Assembly (NCBI RefSeq): GCF_030411735.1
Contig: NW_026848179.1
Coordinates: forward strand, 124,001-188,000
Direction of reading: 5' to 3'
Length of the DNA: 64,000 bases
From: Phialemonium atrogriseum
Taxonomy: Eukaryota > Ascomycota > Sordariomycetes > Cephalothecales > Cephalothecaceae
Shown here: positions 31,606 to 44,206 of the stretch, one piece after another
Layout: every line of letters starts with the position of its first letter
Numbering within the stretch: the stretch's first letter is position 1
Position numbers and translations under genes: made by a program
Notes under the pieces: generated by a model
What the model saw: only the letters and a program-made list of their open reading frames with translations
Databases searched by the model: none
Told to the model about the DNA's origin: nothing

Positions 31606-32638
31606 GTGAGAATATCTTTTGGGACGTCTCGTCGGTTAATAAATATTGTAATGACAAAGACATGAACTGCTGTTAGACCTTGTCCAGACGCCATGTCCCC
31701 ATACGTCGGAGACAAAGAATCTGGCATCGTCGCCTCGGGGATACAAAGACAATCTGCCTCTAGGCTTCAGGACGTTAAGGTACCTAGGCAGTGGCTCCCT
31801 GGAGAAGTCTCTATCTAGTTTGTCGGAATGACGGTTTCTTTATAAGTAGAAGATGTTTTCGTACTCGGAGCTATCCCACAGTTGGTTCTCTCACTGGCAT
31901 GCAGCTGCCTGGATGGCGTATTTGCTTGACCGATTTGCTTCGACCCACACTCATGGCATAAAGAAAATGCAGACGTTGGAATTGTACCAAAGTATCGAGT
32001 TGCTCATTCCTGTTGAGCACCACGGACACTCAGGGGCAACACAAGGTGGGAAGGCTTGGCGAGGAGAGGTTTGATAGTAGGGTTTGGATTTGGCTGGCAT
32101 GGGGATGCAGATAATGTACAAGGTAGTTGAGCAATACAGGCATGGAAATGTTGGGTTAGATAGAGTACTGATGGAAGAAGTGGAAGGAGGAACTAAAAGA
32201 AATAAAAAATAAAAAAGTAAACAACAGGGAGTGGTGCAAGGATCGAATGCCTGCCTTCAGACGAGACCCAGAGGTGGCTGTCATAGGTGCGGCGGTCAGC
32301 ATCACATTTGACCATTACACCACCCCCTGTTGTTATTGTACCAAGTCACTTAATTTGTTTATCAACCTTTGTTCTGGTGCGACGGACAAGGAGCATGTCA
32401 AAACCCTGAGTTCAACCCAAAAGTGAATCACTACTGCGATGCCAGAGCAAGGCCGAATCTAAATTCAACGCCAGCGAGTTGTTATCAAACGCCTTCCCCT
32501 TAACCGTCCTAAACCCCCGCTGTCCCCCCAGGTGGACAATGATATCGCCGTCTTCGCCCCTCAGGAATGCGGCGAAACCACAGCATCGCAAGCTCCATCC
32601 TAGAGACTATCCCACAGGCAAGCCAGCCAACCCCTTCG
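31606..32638. other. Intergenic with A-rich tract and inverted repeat
   Basis: About 1.0 kb without a supportable protein gene. An A-rich run lies at about 32191-32224, directly before the inverted repeat described separately at 32221-32333. A CTAGG-type word (AAGGTACCTAGGCAG) occurs near 31779. Confidence 0.5.
32221..32333. repeat. Inverted repeat with 16-nt arms, tRNA-like promoter words inside
   Basis: The arm at 32221-32236 and the arm at 32318-32333 are reverse complements at 15 of 16 positions. Read on the minus strand the interval contains TGGTGTAATGG, which resembles a tRNA A box, and CATTCGATCC, which resembles a B box. I could not fold a proper T arm (stem mismatches around TTCGATC), so a functional tRNA is not supported. 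It may be a degenerate tRNA, a SINE-like remnant or chance. Confidence 0.35.
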
Positions 32639-33313
32639 TTATCTACCCCCAAAGGCAATACAATCACTCCCAGGCACAAGGAACCTCACCCTCCTCCTCC
32701 ACCACCACCGCTCCTCTTCCTCCTCTCTTTCCCTCTCCACAACGCCTTGGGCGCGAAACCGGCCACGGTTCGCGACTTCCTGCGGGACCACCTCCCCACT
32801 TCTCCCCTCCTCCCTTGCACTCTCCTCCCTTCCCCTCTCCCCCCCAACCACCCTATTCTCCTCCCGCCCAGCCCTGAGAGCACACTCCCTCGTCAACGCC
32901 TCCAACCCCTCCGGCCCCCCGTCGGCGGCGAAGGACCTCACGCACGCCGCCGCCACGTACGCGGCCCCGGCCTCGCGCCACCGCCCCAGCGCCCGGAGCC
33001 CGTGGCCGCGGAACAGCTGCGCCTTGGCGACCAGGTCGGGGCGGCGGGCCTGCGCGGCGCGGCGGAGGGCTGCGTCGGCGAGGGTAAGGGCCTGGAGGGC
33101 TTGTGGGTCTGGGTTGGTGGTTCGGGAGGCGGGATGGTGGCTGGTCGGTGTTGGTGTTGGTGGTGGTGAGTCGGCTCCTGCGAGGAGGGCGGCGCAGTGG
33201 AGGATGGTGGTGTTGGTTGATAGTGTCAGGGATGAGGTGTCGGCGCGGGAGAGGCGGGTTGTGGGAGTCGAGGCGGGGAGTTTGGCGACTGGGGGTGGGA
33301 TGGGCTGCGCCAT
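32639..33313 (-). CDS. Hypothetical protein with TPR-like helical segment
   Basis: A 224-residue single frame on the minus strand. The start MAQPIPPPVAKLPASTPTTR is Pro-rich. Residues about 25-50 (SSLTLSTNTTILHCAALLAG) and 68-120 (LQALTLADAALRRAAQARRP, then LVAKAQLFRGHGLRALGRWR) look helical with Ala-rich small-residue packing, as in TPR-like pairs. The C-terminal 70 residues are very rich in Glu and Arg with a run of Trp. That part may be intronic or frame-shifted in the true gene, because its composition changes abruptly. I do not recognise a named family. The antisense frame is also open, so coding strand is inferred from the more protein-like composition. Confidence 0.45.
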   Translation of the reverse strand: MAQPIPPPVAKLPASTPTTRLSRADTSSLTLSTNTTILHCAALLAGADSPPPTPTPTSHHPASRTTNPDPQALQALTLADAALRRAAQARRPDLVAKAQLFRGHGLRALGRWREAGAAYVAAACVRSFAADGGPEGLEALTRECALRAGREENRVVGGERGREESAREEGRSGEVVPQEVANRGRFRAQGVVEREREEEEERWWWRRRVRFLVPGSDCIAFGGR

Positions 33314-34920
33314 GGTCTTATGTGGTGGCCGAGCCGGTTCTCCTCGTGGATACTCCTGGTTGGTTTCGCTTCTGAGACGGGAGCTACGCCGTCCGATGGT
33401 CAGGATGGTCCTCTGTCCTCTTGGGAGAAGGCAAGAAGCAAAATATAGATGTCAGCCGGGTGAGCTTTGGAGGCTCAGGAGGGTACCAGTATTGTGTGAT
33501 CTGAAGGAACCGATAGGCAAGGGTCTTTATTCTCCTTGGTGGTTTATCGATCCGTGTCAAAGACATGAATGGGGATTATTTTCATGTCTCCAGAGCTAGG
33601 GTCATATCAATCTCACAAAGAACGCGGCCTGACTGCCCCTTGGATATCGTGAAGAATCTGATATATCACTTTTCGACTGAGATCAAAATGGGCCACCTAC
33701 AGCTGGCGGGTCCGGGAAGCAATCACACTTGGCTACACTTGAAATATCATATGGGGCCATTGTAAGGTAAAGTAGTGGCAAGACAGCTTCAAAGAGCTGC
33801 CATGCAGGGTGACAATGGAATATGTACAGTGACTGGAAAGTAGACAGTACTCAAAGTGAAGAAGGAAACCCCTGGAATCACAGCAGATCTGCGGCTCTTT
33901 CTATCTTCAAGTGTCGAACAGTCTGCCGTCCAAAAGATTCATGGGAGCTACGCTTTCTCCGTACTTATACTTGCCAGTATAAGGATAACCTGACTCTCTA
34001 GACAGGGAAATCAAGACGATGGACAACGAGGGAGAGGCATGGCAGAACGTTCAGCTTTCTCAATCTTTCCCGTCTCGGATGATTGACCCCTGAGATCTTA
34101 TGAAAACAAAGTCATCTGTTGATGATATTGCTATTAGGGGTAACCCTTCCTGCATGAGGATGAAGTCAAAGTGGGCAGACGATGCTGAATAGGGGGAGGA
34201 TCTTCCCTACCAGTTTTATGGAACTTCAATGTCGAATTCCCCCCTTTTCTCCGCCTCTTTCGTGTGTGCACGTTTACTTCCAAACCGAAGTGGAGTTCCT
34301 TGGAACTGCAGTTGCTTGAGACGCCAAAGTGTATCTCTCCTACAGCCCCGTTTCGAGACCATGGGCCGTGACATTGCCCCCTCAGATGCAGGTCTGGCCC
34401 AAGAATAACCAGGCTAAGATGGCAGACCAGAGCGTGACGTATGGGCTTCAGAGGCGTCAGCTTCCGGATACAATCTGCCATCGCGCCAAGAACCACAAGA
34501 AGGCCCCATCACCCATCTTTGATCCGAGTCTCACATCGACAAAGTTGGTCACTTCATATTCTCCAGTACTCTGAGGTCAAGTTATAACCATTTATTTCCA
34601 CCAGAGCCATGAACGTAACGCCGCGCCAACCGTACCTCTATCCATCCTGATGGTGCCGAGCCCGAGTCAAGGGAAAACTTCTGTAGCCCCTTAAGACCCA
34701 AAACATAGAAAGAATTACGTAGCCAGCCTAACTGGCAAGTGAGATAAAGACCGGGGTATTGCAAAGAAACAATCATAAGAGACTGTGCTTCTGCTCAAAA
34801 AGAGAGTCCGCCCAGGAAGCACGACAGACCTGACCAAACGCTTCGGTCACCATATATTCAATTTATTCCCTCTTTGTCGTAAAATATTGTTGATCATGAG
34901 TATCATATGACGCCACAGGC
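33314..34920. other. Intergenic, 1.6 kb, nothing recognised
   Basis: The sequence is of moderate GC with many stops in all frames. I find no coding exon, RNA gene or repeat of note. It includes the 3' flank of the RTA1-like gene. Confidence 0.5.
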
Positions 34921-36165
34921 TCACCACAAGTTATCAGCCTTGACCAAGCTGGGCCGTCCATTGCGTACTGGGGTGCCCGGCGCCCGGCCCAAACTCGGGG
35001 CTAGACGGGGTGGCGAGCCCGGCGACGCCACGTACTGTGGCGGCCGGGGTGGCGGCCCGGCCGGCCTATAAGGGGGTCGACGGGGCTGGTAGGTGTTGGG
35101 GACCATCGCCGGGAATGGCGGCGAGATATCCCTCTGGTGGGCGCGGCCTTGTTGATCCCTCGGCCGACGCAGGGGTAGGGTCTGGTCGTCGGCGGTGGAG
35201 GTGAAAGGGCAGGTCTCCTCCCAGGTGTCGCCGAACACGGCGCCCGCCGGGAGTATGGAAAGGATGGAGCAGGCAAAGAGCACCAGGGCGCCGTCGAACA
35301 GCGAGGAGACGATCTCGGACTGTGACAGGGCGCCGCCGAGCCCGCCGGTGAGTGCGGCTACTCGGACGCCGGTTCGGATGAGGAGGAAGGCCGCTGCAAG
35401 TTGAATGACTGTGCAGTGGATATCATTAGCAGGGTACGAAAGCGGGCGCATGGGAAAGACCTACATAAGAGAAAGACGCCGAACTTGGCAGAAGAGTACA
35501 ATTGGGAGTACTTGGGGTCGAGGATATTTTGCCGGTGGTGAAGGCGAAAAACGAAATACCAATAGACGGTGTAAAACAGCGCGATGCTGCAGATTTGCAT
35601 CGCCAGGCCCGTGATGAGTACGTTCGTCCCTTGGACAATCTAGGAACACGTGAGTAACAGGCCAAGGAGGTCGGTAGGCAATGTTGGGGCTCACCTCTTC
35701 CCGGCTACCCCCTGTCGCTGTGAAGGCGGCTCCCACCGCCTGGAAAGCAAGTGCGAAAGCGCCGAAGGCGAGAAAGAAAACGGCGAAACGAATGGGCTGC
35801 GAAATCAGGGTGAACTCCTTCCCATACAGGACGAGGATATGAGGTAGGACCAGGAAGATGGCCGCGGCGATAAAGGTTGGACCCATGTTGACACCAATCG
35901 TGTAGAGAACAAAGTACAAAGTGCTGGCAGAATCAGATCTCAGGAGAATCCTTCCGACATGTCCCATGGCCTCGAAAGCCAAGCCTGCGATGATGGCGGA
36001 GGAGTAGAGCGCCGTTTTGTATCGGATGCCGGTGAACAGATTGATGGGAATTAGAAAGCAAAAGGCGACAAGAAAAACGGCGCTGCCGGCAAGGGATGGC
36101 GATGATGAAAAGAAGCCCTCGGGCACGGGGCAAGTAGCCAGGGTGCAGTCCTCCGGACTCCCCAT
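34921..36165 (-). CDS. RTA1-family seven-TM membrane protein (lipid-translocating exporter-like)
   Basis: Three exons (35695-36165, 35465-35639, 34921-35408) with introns of 55 and 56 nt encode 377 residues from the ATG at 36165. An in-frame ATG at 36219 would add 18. Seven hydrophobic segments are visible. The family words present include ALYSSAIIAGLAFEAMGHVGR in segment two to three, GPTFIAAAIFLVLPHILVLYG, the VQGTNVLITGLAMQ loop-helix, and FIQLAAAFLLIRTGVRVAAL. A cytosolic Pro-rich tail of about 90 residues follows. RTA1-like proteins confer resistance to aminocholesterol drugs or move sphingoid lipids in yeast. The substrate here is unknown. Both introns fall inside conserved membrane segments and their removal restores the helices. 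Confidence 0.85.
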
Positions 36166-39100
36166 CCTGGCGATTGCTTGGTCTCCTTCGGCTCTGCCCG
36201 TGGAGACGATGGCGGGCAAACGACATGAAATATAATGAAATGCCGAGGGGATGAGAGAAGCAGACTTTCTTCGGCATGCCGAGAATATGGGAATACGCAG
36301 AGGTAGATATACACGGATTCTCGCAGCGGGTTAGTTTGGGCGATCACCATGTTGGACCCGACAGTCTGGTATCACTCTATTCTGGGCGCCTAAACAATGT
36401 CGACAGCACCCCGGTCTGTCCTTTATCCAGAATGCCCGGGCGGGGATCGATCCACAGCAAGCACTCGCTTCCTGGCTGATTCGTTGGAAAAAGCATCGAA
36501 GGCGAGATAACAAACGGCTTGATACGAACGTATTCTACGTGGCATGCCGATTTTCGACGCACTTCGCCTTTTTTTGGCCATCACTTTGAGCCTCTCTATG
36601 GCATCATAGCCGCTCATCGCTACTGGGACACCCTCTCTCATGGCGTTCATGGAAATCAGTGGCGCCACTGGCAACGAACTTGACTGGTAGACCATAACTG
36701 GGAAACTGAAAGGCCATGGAGAAGCAAACACGGGTGATGCTGCCTGGTACCACCAAGCTAGTTGCGACTGACCAGTCAGCTGTTGTCCCAGCAGCCTGGT
36801 AAGGCTATTTCGGTTGGTTCCATAACTGCACCCCTGATCCCATTGCGCGAAAATTCCACCAATCGAAGGCTGCCAATGCGTAATAAAAGCCCACCAGTGG
36901 GGCTTTTTTTCTTCTTTTTCTTTTTTATTTGTGCTCCTCCTTATGCACCTGGAGCGACATAAGCCAAAACAAGCGCCTCGACTTGGTGAGCGCTTCGGCA
37001 AGGCTGATGTTGGATCCGTATCGCGCCACGACTTCCCACCGCTGAACCTGCCTCCGCGCGGCAATGAGCAAGCAGTAGGTGCAGCAGTATCTTGAAGCGC
37101 TACTGACAACCAATGCCTCCGAACCAACAGGCTGAGTTTGTTTGAGAGATGCTTTGTTTAGAACCAACGATCCATGGGCAGTTGACGAGAAGGCAAACGT
37201 TTACCCCGTTCCGGACCCATATTTTCCCGTGATAATTGGGCGGGAGAATGGAAAGCTGGGAAATCAACACGAAATAAGCCAGAAGGATGCTTTGTGAGAG
37301 AGCCCCCACGCCCCGTATGAGGTCTGCAATGCCGCGAGAGACCACCGCCACCGCCCCATGTATAGTGTGAGAAGGAAATGGCCATGTTGAGGATCTTTTG
37401 CATCCTGGCTGGGGGTCCTTGGCCGACCTTGGGAGGACCTTAGTCGCTCCACACGCCTGCGCTTCTTTCCAGAGGAGGATGATGGCAGGTTGGGTTACTT
37501 CAAATCCCCTCTCCGCCCGAGACGAACGCAAGTTTAGCACAGGTTAAATCCGACGGATGCTGTACCTATTTACTTCTTCATTCCACGTTTTGACTTGTTG
37601 AACCAGACTGGTCAGGACGACGCCCGTGTAAGCATCCTTTTTTGCTGGCATTCAACCACAACCGAATCTCGTAGGTCCGTCACCAAGATGGCAACCCCTA
37701 GGTCTTATGACCCCTAGGCCAAGGGCAGGCCAAGGCTTCAATATTGCTGGTTAGAGCATCGTGTGGGCGATACGTCCAACATGAACCGCCGCCTCAGGTC
37801 TCCGGGGAACCATTCACACAGGCAGGTGCCCATCCAACGTCTCGGCAAGTGTTGTTGAAGGATATATTCTAGTGTCCCCGAAGTGTGTTGCCCGTCCCTT
37901 GAAACTGCTAGAGTCTGCTCGAGTCTTCTCGGTGGTTTCACTAGCATCTGACCTTGGTACGAAGCCCTGCCTTGTGAGAGACTTCCGGTCTCATGAATCT
38001 GTGGAGATGCTTCTGATAATGAATATGGGGTGGCTCCCCAGGGACAACCCACAACATGGTACGAGATATGATAAGTGTGACCATCGCAGTTGAAACTATG
38101 CTGTTAAACCTACGTAGAGAGCTCGGATACACCATTTGTGCTGCCAGCTAATATTGCCTGCTAGCCTTGGCAAAGGACTACCTGTGTTATCTCAAGCTTG
38201 ATTTTAAGCACGGCAGAATCTGAGCGACAAGTGCCGATTTCGTACCGACTACTGTGTAATGTCTCGCCGACGGATCCTTCTGTTTCCACGGCGTCCAAAG
38301 ATATGCGGTCAAAGGGGCTCAGTCTGGGCGAAAGCGGGACGCAAGATGCGGTGAAGAGAGCATTATCGGAAATTGGTCCAAACAAACTATTTTGAAATAG
38401 GCCCGATGTGTTGTGCATAAGCACAGCTTGGCAGAAAGTAGGAGGACGTAGGACTACATCGTGTGATTGGAGTGGAGGGCCATATGTGCTCGTCATCGGA
38501 CATCCATGGTAGTGCGACCTCCCTGCCCATGGAAAGAAATCACGGGATAACAAGATCCTCGGAAATTTGCACGAGGTTGTGTTTGCAAAATACATTTATC
38601 GTGCCCTACACAACCATCGCTTACCGAGTAATATTGAGAACGATTTGCTCTCCTTGCTCTAGGGAAGTGTGCAATCTAACGTGGTCACAGGCGTGACGAC
38701 ATCAGGCCAGCTCGTGAGCCCACCAAGACGCTGGAGCATTTAGTGTGATATCGCACCATAGCAAGTCCTTGAGGTTGAGCGGCAGATCTCGAAGAAAAGA
38801 CTGGGTGATCTTACAGTACTGCAGCAGCAGCGGGGTTCTGGGGACGGCTGGAGAAGTAGCAAGATGGGGACGGTGACACAGTTGGAGAAGCTATGAATAG
38901 ATAAGTAGGTAGCGAGTTGAATCAGGGGTTGTGCCACAGTACCCTCCAGCGGTGAGAGATAGGGCGAGCCACACCCAAGGAAACCCCACGAAAACTCGAG
39001 TTCACTGTGGAGAACACTCATGGGGACTTACTTCCCCGCGCAGTTGTGTATGGAATGGCCACGACCGACCGAGCTTAGGACCCCCGCACCGCACGGAGCG

Positions 39101-41807
39101 GCACGGCATGGGGCCCCCCGGCTCCCCCACGCGGTAGATAATGGCAGGGCCGAGGATTAGGCGGTATTGAGGAGAAGGGAGATGGGAGATGGGCGAGAGC
39201 CATCGGGGTCCCCAGAGCGAACGTTGCATGGTCCTCGGGCTTGGCAGTGAGCGAAGCCGCCAAGACTGTTGGGCGTGTTGGGCGTGCTGGGGTACGGCGG
39301 GTGTTGGCGATAACGATCGCCGTGATGTGCAAGTCATTTGAACACTCGGCACTGCGGTCAGAGGGTGATCAATGAGCTGGCCGCACATTCTGACCAGTTA
39401 TATTAGAGAAAGGCTGTTCGACTAGGCTGAGTTTAGTAGGAAGTCAAGCCAACTAGCTGCAAGTTAAATGGAATGGAAGGTGGTAGTCAAAGCTCTAAGT
39501 TGGAGTCGAACGCCGGGGAGGTGGGGAAGGTGGTCGATCCGGAGAAAGCCCAGGCTCAAAATGATAGCGACAGGCATTCGCACAACTTTGGTCATAGACT
39601 CTCGACGTTGTCCTCGGCCCTGCTCCAATAACAGCGGGAGGCCGAAAGCTACCGCGAGGGGTCGAAAGTAACATTAAAGAAGCGGGGACGCTATGACGGG
39701 AACCAAGATAGGCACGGTCCCTGACAGAACTTAATGCTCCGAAGTGCAGGCGGGTGGCTTGCCATGGCTTGCGTCTAGGCTGCTAGCTCATCTTGGTGTC
39801 GGGGCGATCATGCATGGGTCTTGTGGCCATGCAATTTGGCTGACGCGACTTTGCGCGGGGAGGGTCCATTGTTCCAGACCACATATCGCGTCCCAAACTG
39901 CCATCGCCGCCGGTATTTTCTACTTCCTCTTTGTATCTAGCACGTTCTGCCCGGCTACATGTCTTGTGATGCTGCTGGGGGAGTGGCAGTGGCAGGTGAG
40001 GAGCTGCCAAGCTAAGACGCAACCAATCAGGCGTACATGTGACGTGAACTCCTGTTGGTTTTCGAATAGGTTGATCGCTGCATGAGTCGCCTGTAGGGGG
40101 TGGGGGGGGTTCTTCATCGTCATTCGAGAAGGGCTAAAGAAGTCTGTAAGAAACAGCAAAATATTTCAGACCTTCTATCGCCTCCGGCTGGGTCTGCCCT
40201 GAGTGTTAAATCCCGCAGCCAAGGTGAGTCTGTCTTGTTTCTCAGTCCCTGCTTCGAACCTTGCCAGGAGCCGTTGGGCATAGGCAGCAGGATGGACATG
40301 GATGAAGATTCAAGTTGCAAGCTTACTTTCCAGGTAGGTTCAGCCAGAGTCGTACCTAGACTCGGCATCCCGACGTTGAAAGGGGGTCTGTCGGGTCTTG
40401 ACTGCCGCTTTAAGCATGGGCGCCATCCATGTTCCCGTGTCCCACCGGTTTCCCCACTCTGTCTTCCCTGGTTCCAAGCGCCCGACGGGACGTACTAGAT
40501 GCTGTGTCAAATGTTGTCGAAGTAAAAGAAGAAGAAAAAGACAAAAAAAAGCCAGATACCACCCAGACATTTGTACATCCGGCCGCACTGCACCACTTCC
40601 CCACAAATCCTGCCTCTCTCATGTCCTCTGCCTTCCATTCTAGTTGCACTAACGACTTCTAGGTTGCCCGTTTCCTGCGTGCCTACACTCTGCAGTACCT
40701 ACTTTCTACGCTACTTTGCTCCCCCTGACCTTGATAGCTCTATTTTTCCAGAAGCTCGGCCGAGTTCGCCGGACCGATTAGAGCCGTCACTTCGGGCACC
40801 CTTTTGTGCCGACGGCTACGATGAAGACGGGAGGCAGGAAAGACCGTTGACCCGCGCCGTTCGCCTTGGATCTACCACTAGGTACCTCCTCGCTCTCCCC
40901 ATCGGGCTGCCAAGTGGTAGGTACCTACCTAGGTGCCATGGGTGGAACCTGGCGAGAGACTGCATTCCGCACCGCTGCGGAATGCGAGAGTGTTCACGAC
41001 ATCGACGATCCATGGGTCCTTGCACCGTTGCACCTTCCACCGATATGCTCAGAACCTTAACCCAGGCTGCTGCACCTAGCATGCATGATAGGTAAAGTAC
41101 CTACCTACCTACCTACCGTAGGTTATCATGCAGTGGAGGCCCCTACCTCTAGGTAAGGCGGGTAGGATTGGTTACCTAGGTACTTGGTCTGGGCAGGATA
41201 TCCCCAGCCTACCTCATTCATGTTCGGCCGCCTATGATCAACTTGTGGGAGGTGAGCCTCAGATCCGATCCAACCCTTGGTAGGTAGGTATCCTCTTACT
41301 TGCCTCTCTCCATACCTACATTCTCCTCTGTCACTCTACACCTTCCTCATTCACTCCCGTCCAAGGTACCATTTGTTTATTCTACATGCCGGTACCTAGG
41401 TCTGCACATCTAGCCGCTGGCCACGATGTGTTCGGCTTGGTAGTCTCACCTATTGAAGATTATCGCCCCTGGCCTCCGTTATCCTAACTTCTCTTCCGGT
41501 TCCTGCTTCCAGGTTGCTACCTTTCGGGGGTACAAACTATTTTCGGCCCTGATGCGTTCACCTGGTCAAGGCCCTGCCCGTGGTCACCAGCTACCTCACC
41601 CTCCAACCTTAACTACTCCCCTGTGACCTCTTCTAGGTTCTCAGCCTTACGCTTCCTGATATATTTATATGAGAACTCCTTCCTCTTTTCGTCGACCTGT
41701 CCGCCTTCTCACTCGACACCTATTGCCTCCGTGAAACATTGAAAGACCTCTAGTCTAGAATTCTTTACCTCTCCTCTGGACACGGCCTCCTCAACGCCGG
41801 TCATACG
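36166..41807. other. Longest gene-poor stretch, 5.6 kb
   Basis: No open frame has the codon use or motifs of a gene. Visible items are a T-rich tract at about 36904-36929, an A-rich tract at about 40520-40553, and a dense set of TACCTA/TAGGTA words at about 40870-41410. The last 400 bp before 41808 are C/T-rich and likely form the promoter and 5' UTR of the glutaminase gene. I see no transposase or reverse transcriptase remnant. Confidence 0.5.
40870..41410. repeat. Cluster of TACCTA/TAGGTA words upstream of glutaminase
   Basis: Short palindromic or near-palindromic words built on ACCT/AGGT recur: near 40880, 40917-40937, an (ACCT)n run at about 41097-41116, and others near 41148, 41175, 41280 and 41393. 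They lie 0.4-0.9 kb before the glutaminase ATG. Similar single copies occur elsewhere in non-coding parts of the window. Confidence 0.55.
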
Positions 41808-44206
41808 ATGCGTCTCTCTAGTCTAGTCACAAGCCTTGCGGCCTTGGGTTGTGGCTTCGTGCAAGCTGCCTCGACTTTCAAGCCGACAAGGGCACCGGCC
41901 TTTCCCTTGCTCGTGCGGTCTCCGTACTTGAATTCCTGGCTTCAAGGCGAGAGCGGCGGGCTTCTCCCCGGTAGCTGGCCTCGGTTCTGGACGTGAGTAC
42001 TCTACCAGATACGGTGGGATGGTTTGTGCAGGACTGATTTTGGACAATAGCGGCCAGATCCTGGGCTGGCAGGGCTTTGTTGCTGTGGATGGCACCACCT
42101 ACAATTGGATGGGGGCAGCCCCGGGTCCAGCAAACGCAGAACAGATATCTGCAGAATACACCTCAACCAAGACCATCTTCACGTTTAATGTCGCCGGAAA
42201 GGTGACCTTGACGGCCACCTTCCTCTCGCCAGTTTATGCGGATGATCTTTCAAAGCAGTCCCAGCAGTTCTCTTATGTCTCCCTAAAGGCCAAGTCATCC
42301 GACGGCGCTTCTCACAGCGTCCAAGTCTACACGGACGTTTCTGGCGGTGAGTTCCTTTCGGGAGATGATACGCTCGGCGAGTCATCGGGAACTGACGAAA
42401 CTCCTAGAGTGGGCAAGCGGAGACCTTTCGCAAGTTGTCAACTGGGACTTTGGCACCGCAGATGGTGTCTCTTACCACAAGTTCTTCCGTGCCAACCAAG
42501 CGCCGTTTACTGAGAGCGGCGAGATCGCTGCCTGGGGAACCTGGTATCTTGCTACTTCCTCTGCCAATGATGTGAGCTGAGAAGGCGCCCCCCCCCCCAC
42601 CCTTTTTTTTTGAACATACTACTTCCCGCTGTTTGGCCTGGCTTACTCACGCTCATTGACAGGTAACCTGGAGGAGCGGCTTTGCAGATGACGTCCGGGC
42701 ACAATTCAGCGACAAGCAGGTACTTGACAATACAGCAGACTCGAATTTCCGTGCCGTAAATGACAGATGGTGAGTATCACACAGGCATTTCTACAGCGGC
42801 ACCTTATCTAGCCATCTAACTTGACGTACCTTAGGCCGGTATTTGCCTTCGCCAAGGACCTGGGGAACGTAAACTACAATGAGCAAGAAGTCACATTTTC
42901 TCTCGGTTTAACCCAGTCGCAAGTTATTAGCTTCGCTGGCGCAGACGAAGGAATGTCTTCACTCCCCGGACTCTGGTCTTCTTTCTACGCGAGCGATGTG
43001 GATGGCATGGCGGCTTTCTACAACGATTATGCCGATGCTCTCAAGACTGCAAACTCTCTCGACGACCGAATCCAGAAAGATTCGGTTGCTGCGGGTGGCC
43101 AGGACTACGCAACCATAACAACTCTGGCTGTCCGCCAGAGTTTCGGCGCCTTGCAGTTTGCCGGCACCTCCAAGAAGCCGTACATCTTCCTGAAGGAAAT
43201 CAGCTCTAACAGCGACATCCAGACGGTTGATGTCATCTTCCCGGCGTACCCGATTCTGCTCTACCTCAACCCCAGTTGGACCAGGTATCTTCTGGATCCC
43301 TTGTATGAGAACCAAGAGAGCGGTCGATATCCCAATAAGTATGCAATCCACGATCTGGGAACCTTTCCAGTGGCCAAAGGCTACCCTTCGGGCAATGATG
43401 AGGCTATGCCGTTGGAAGAGTGCGGTAACATGGTCATCATGACCCTCGCTTACGCCAATCGGACCGGCGATATCGACTATCTCACCGCTCATTACAAGCT
43501 GCTCTCCCAGTGGGCCGAGTTCCTGATTGAAGACTCGTTGATCCCGGCAGAGCAACTTAGTACAGACGATTTTGCCGGAACATTGGGGTAAGTAACTGAT
43601 GCTGATCCGTCAAACTCTAGGCCGTGAAGGAGCGTGATCTAACATGACCCTTGTAGCAACCAGACCAACCTCGCGCTCAAGGGAATCATCGGCCTCAAGG
43701 CCATGTCTGAAATTGCCCGGCTGACGGGCAACACGGACAGTTTTGGGTCCGTCGCAGACGACTACCTACGGCAGTGGCAGGGGTTCGGCATCACAAAGTA
43801 TGCCAACCCACCGCACACGACCCTTTCGTACGGGAATACCAAGAGCCACGGTCTTCTGTACAACTTGTACGCAGACCGGCTTCTGGGGCTCAACTTCGTG
43901 CCGCAGTCCATCTACGACATGCAATCTGATTTCTACAAGACCATCGCGCTGGAATTTGGCGTCCCGCTCGACACGCGCCACACCTGGACCAAGTCCGATT
44001 GGGAGATGTTCTGCGCCGCCATAGCTAAGCCCGACATGCGCGCGCTGTTTATCTCAGACCTGGCCAAATGGATCGGCCAGACCAGCACCAACCGAGCCAT
44101 GTCGGACCTGTTCGACGCCATCACCGGCGGTTACCCGGATGGCGGACCCACTTTCGTTGCCCGCCCCGTCGCGGGCGGCACCTTTGCTCTCCTAGCGTTG
44201 CCGTAG
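41808..44206 (+). CDS. gtaA: Secreted glutaminase A
   Basis: Six exons (41808-41992, 42051-42346, 42408-42571, 42663-42769, 42835-43587, 43657-44206) encode 684 residues, close to the usual length of fungal GtaA. Residues 1-20 are a signal peptide (LVTSLAALGCGFVQA). Family landmarks in order are PAFPLLVRSPYLNSWL, the spliced RFWTGQILGWQGFVAVDG, YTDVSGEWASGDLSQVVNWD, RWPVFAFAKDLG, the catalytic-region block 'PIHDLGTFPVAKGYP'-like YAIHDLGTFPVAKGYPSGND with 'EECGNMVIMTLAYANRTGD', and the C-terminal FGVPLDTRHTWTKSDWEMF. The enzyme deamidates glutamine to glutamate outside the cell. All five introns interrupt conserved segments and their removal restores them. Regulation by nitrogen source is typical for the family but not shown here. 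Confidence 0.94.

Noticed and set aside
36423..37127. 234-residue minus-strand frame
   Set aside because: No motif, unbiased codons, and composition like translated non-coding DNA.
40571..41095. 174-residue plus-strand frame
   Set aside because: It runs through the TACCTA word cluster and has no protein-like pattern.
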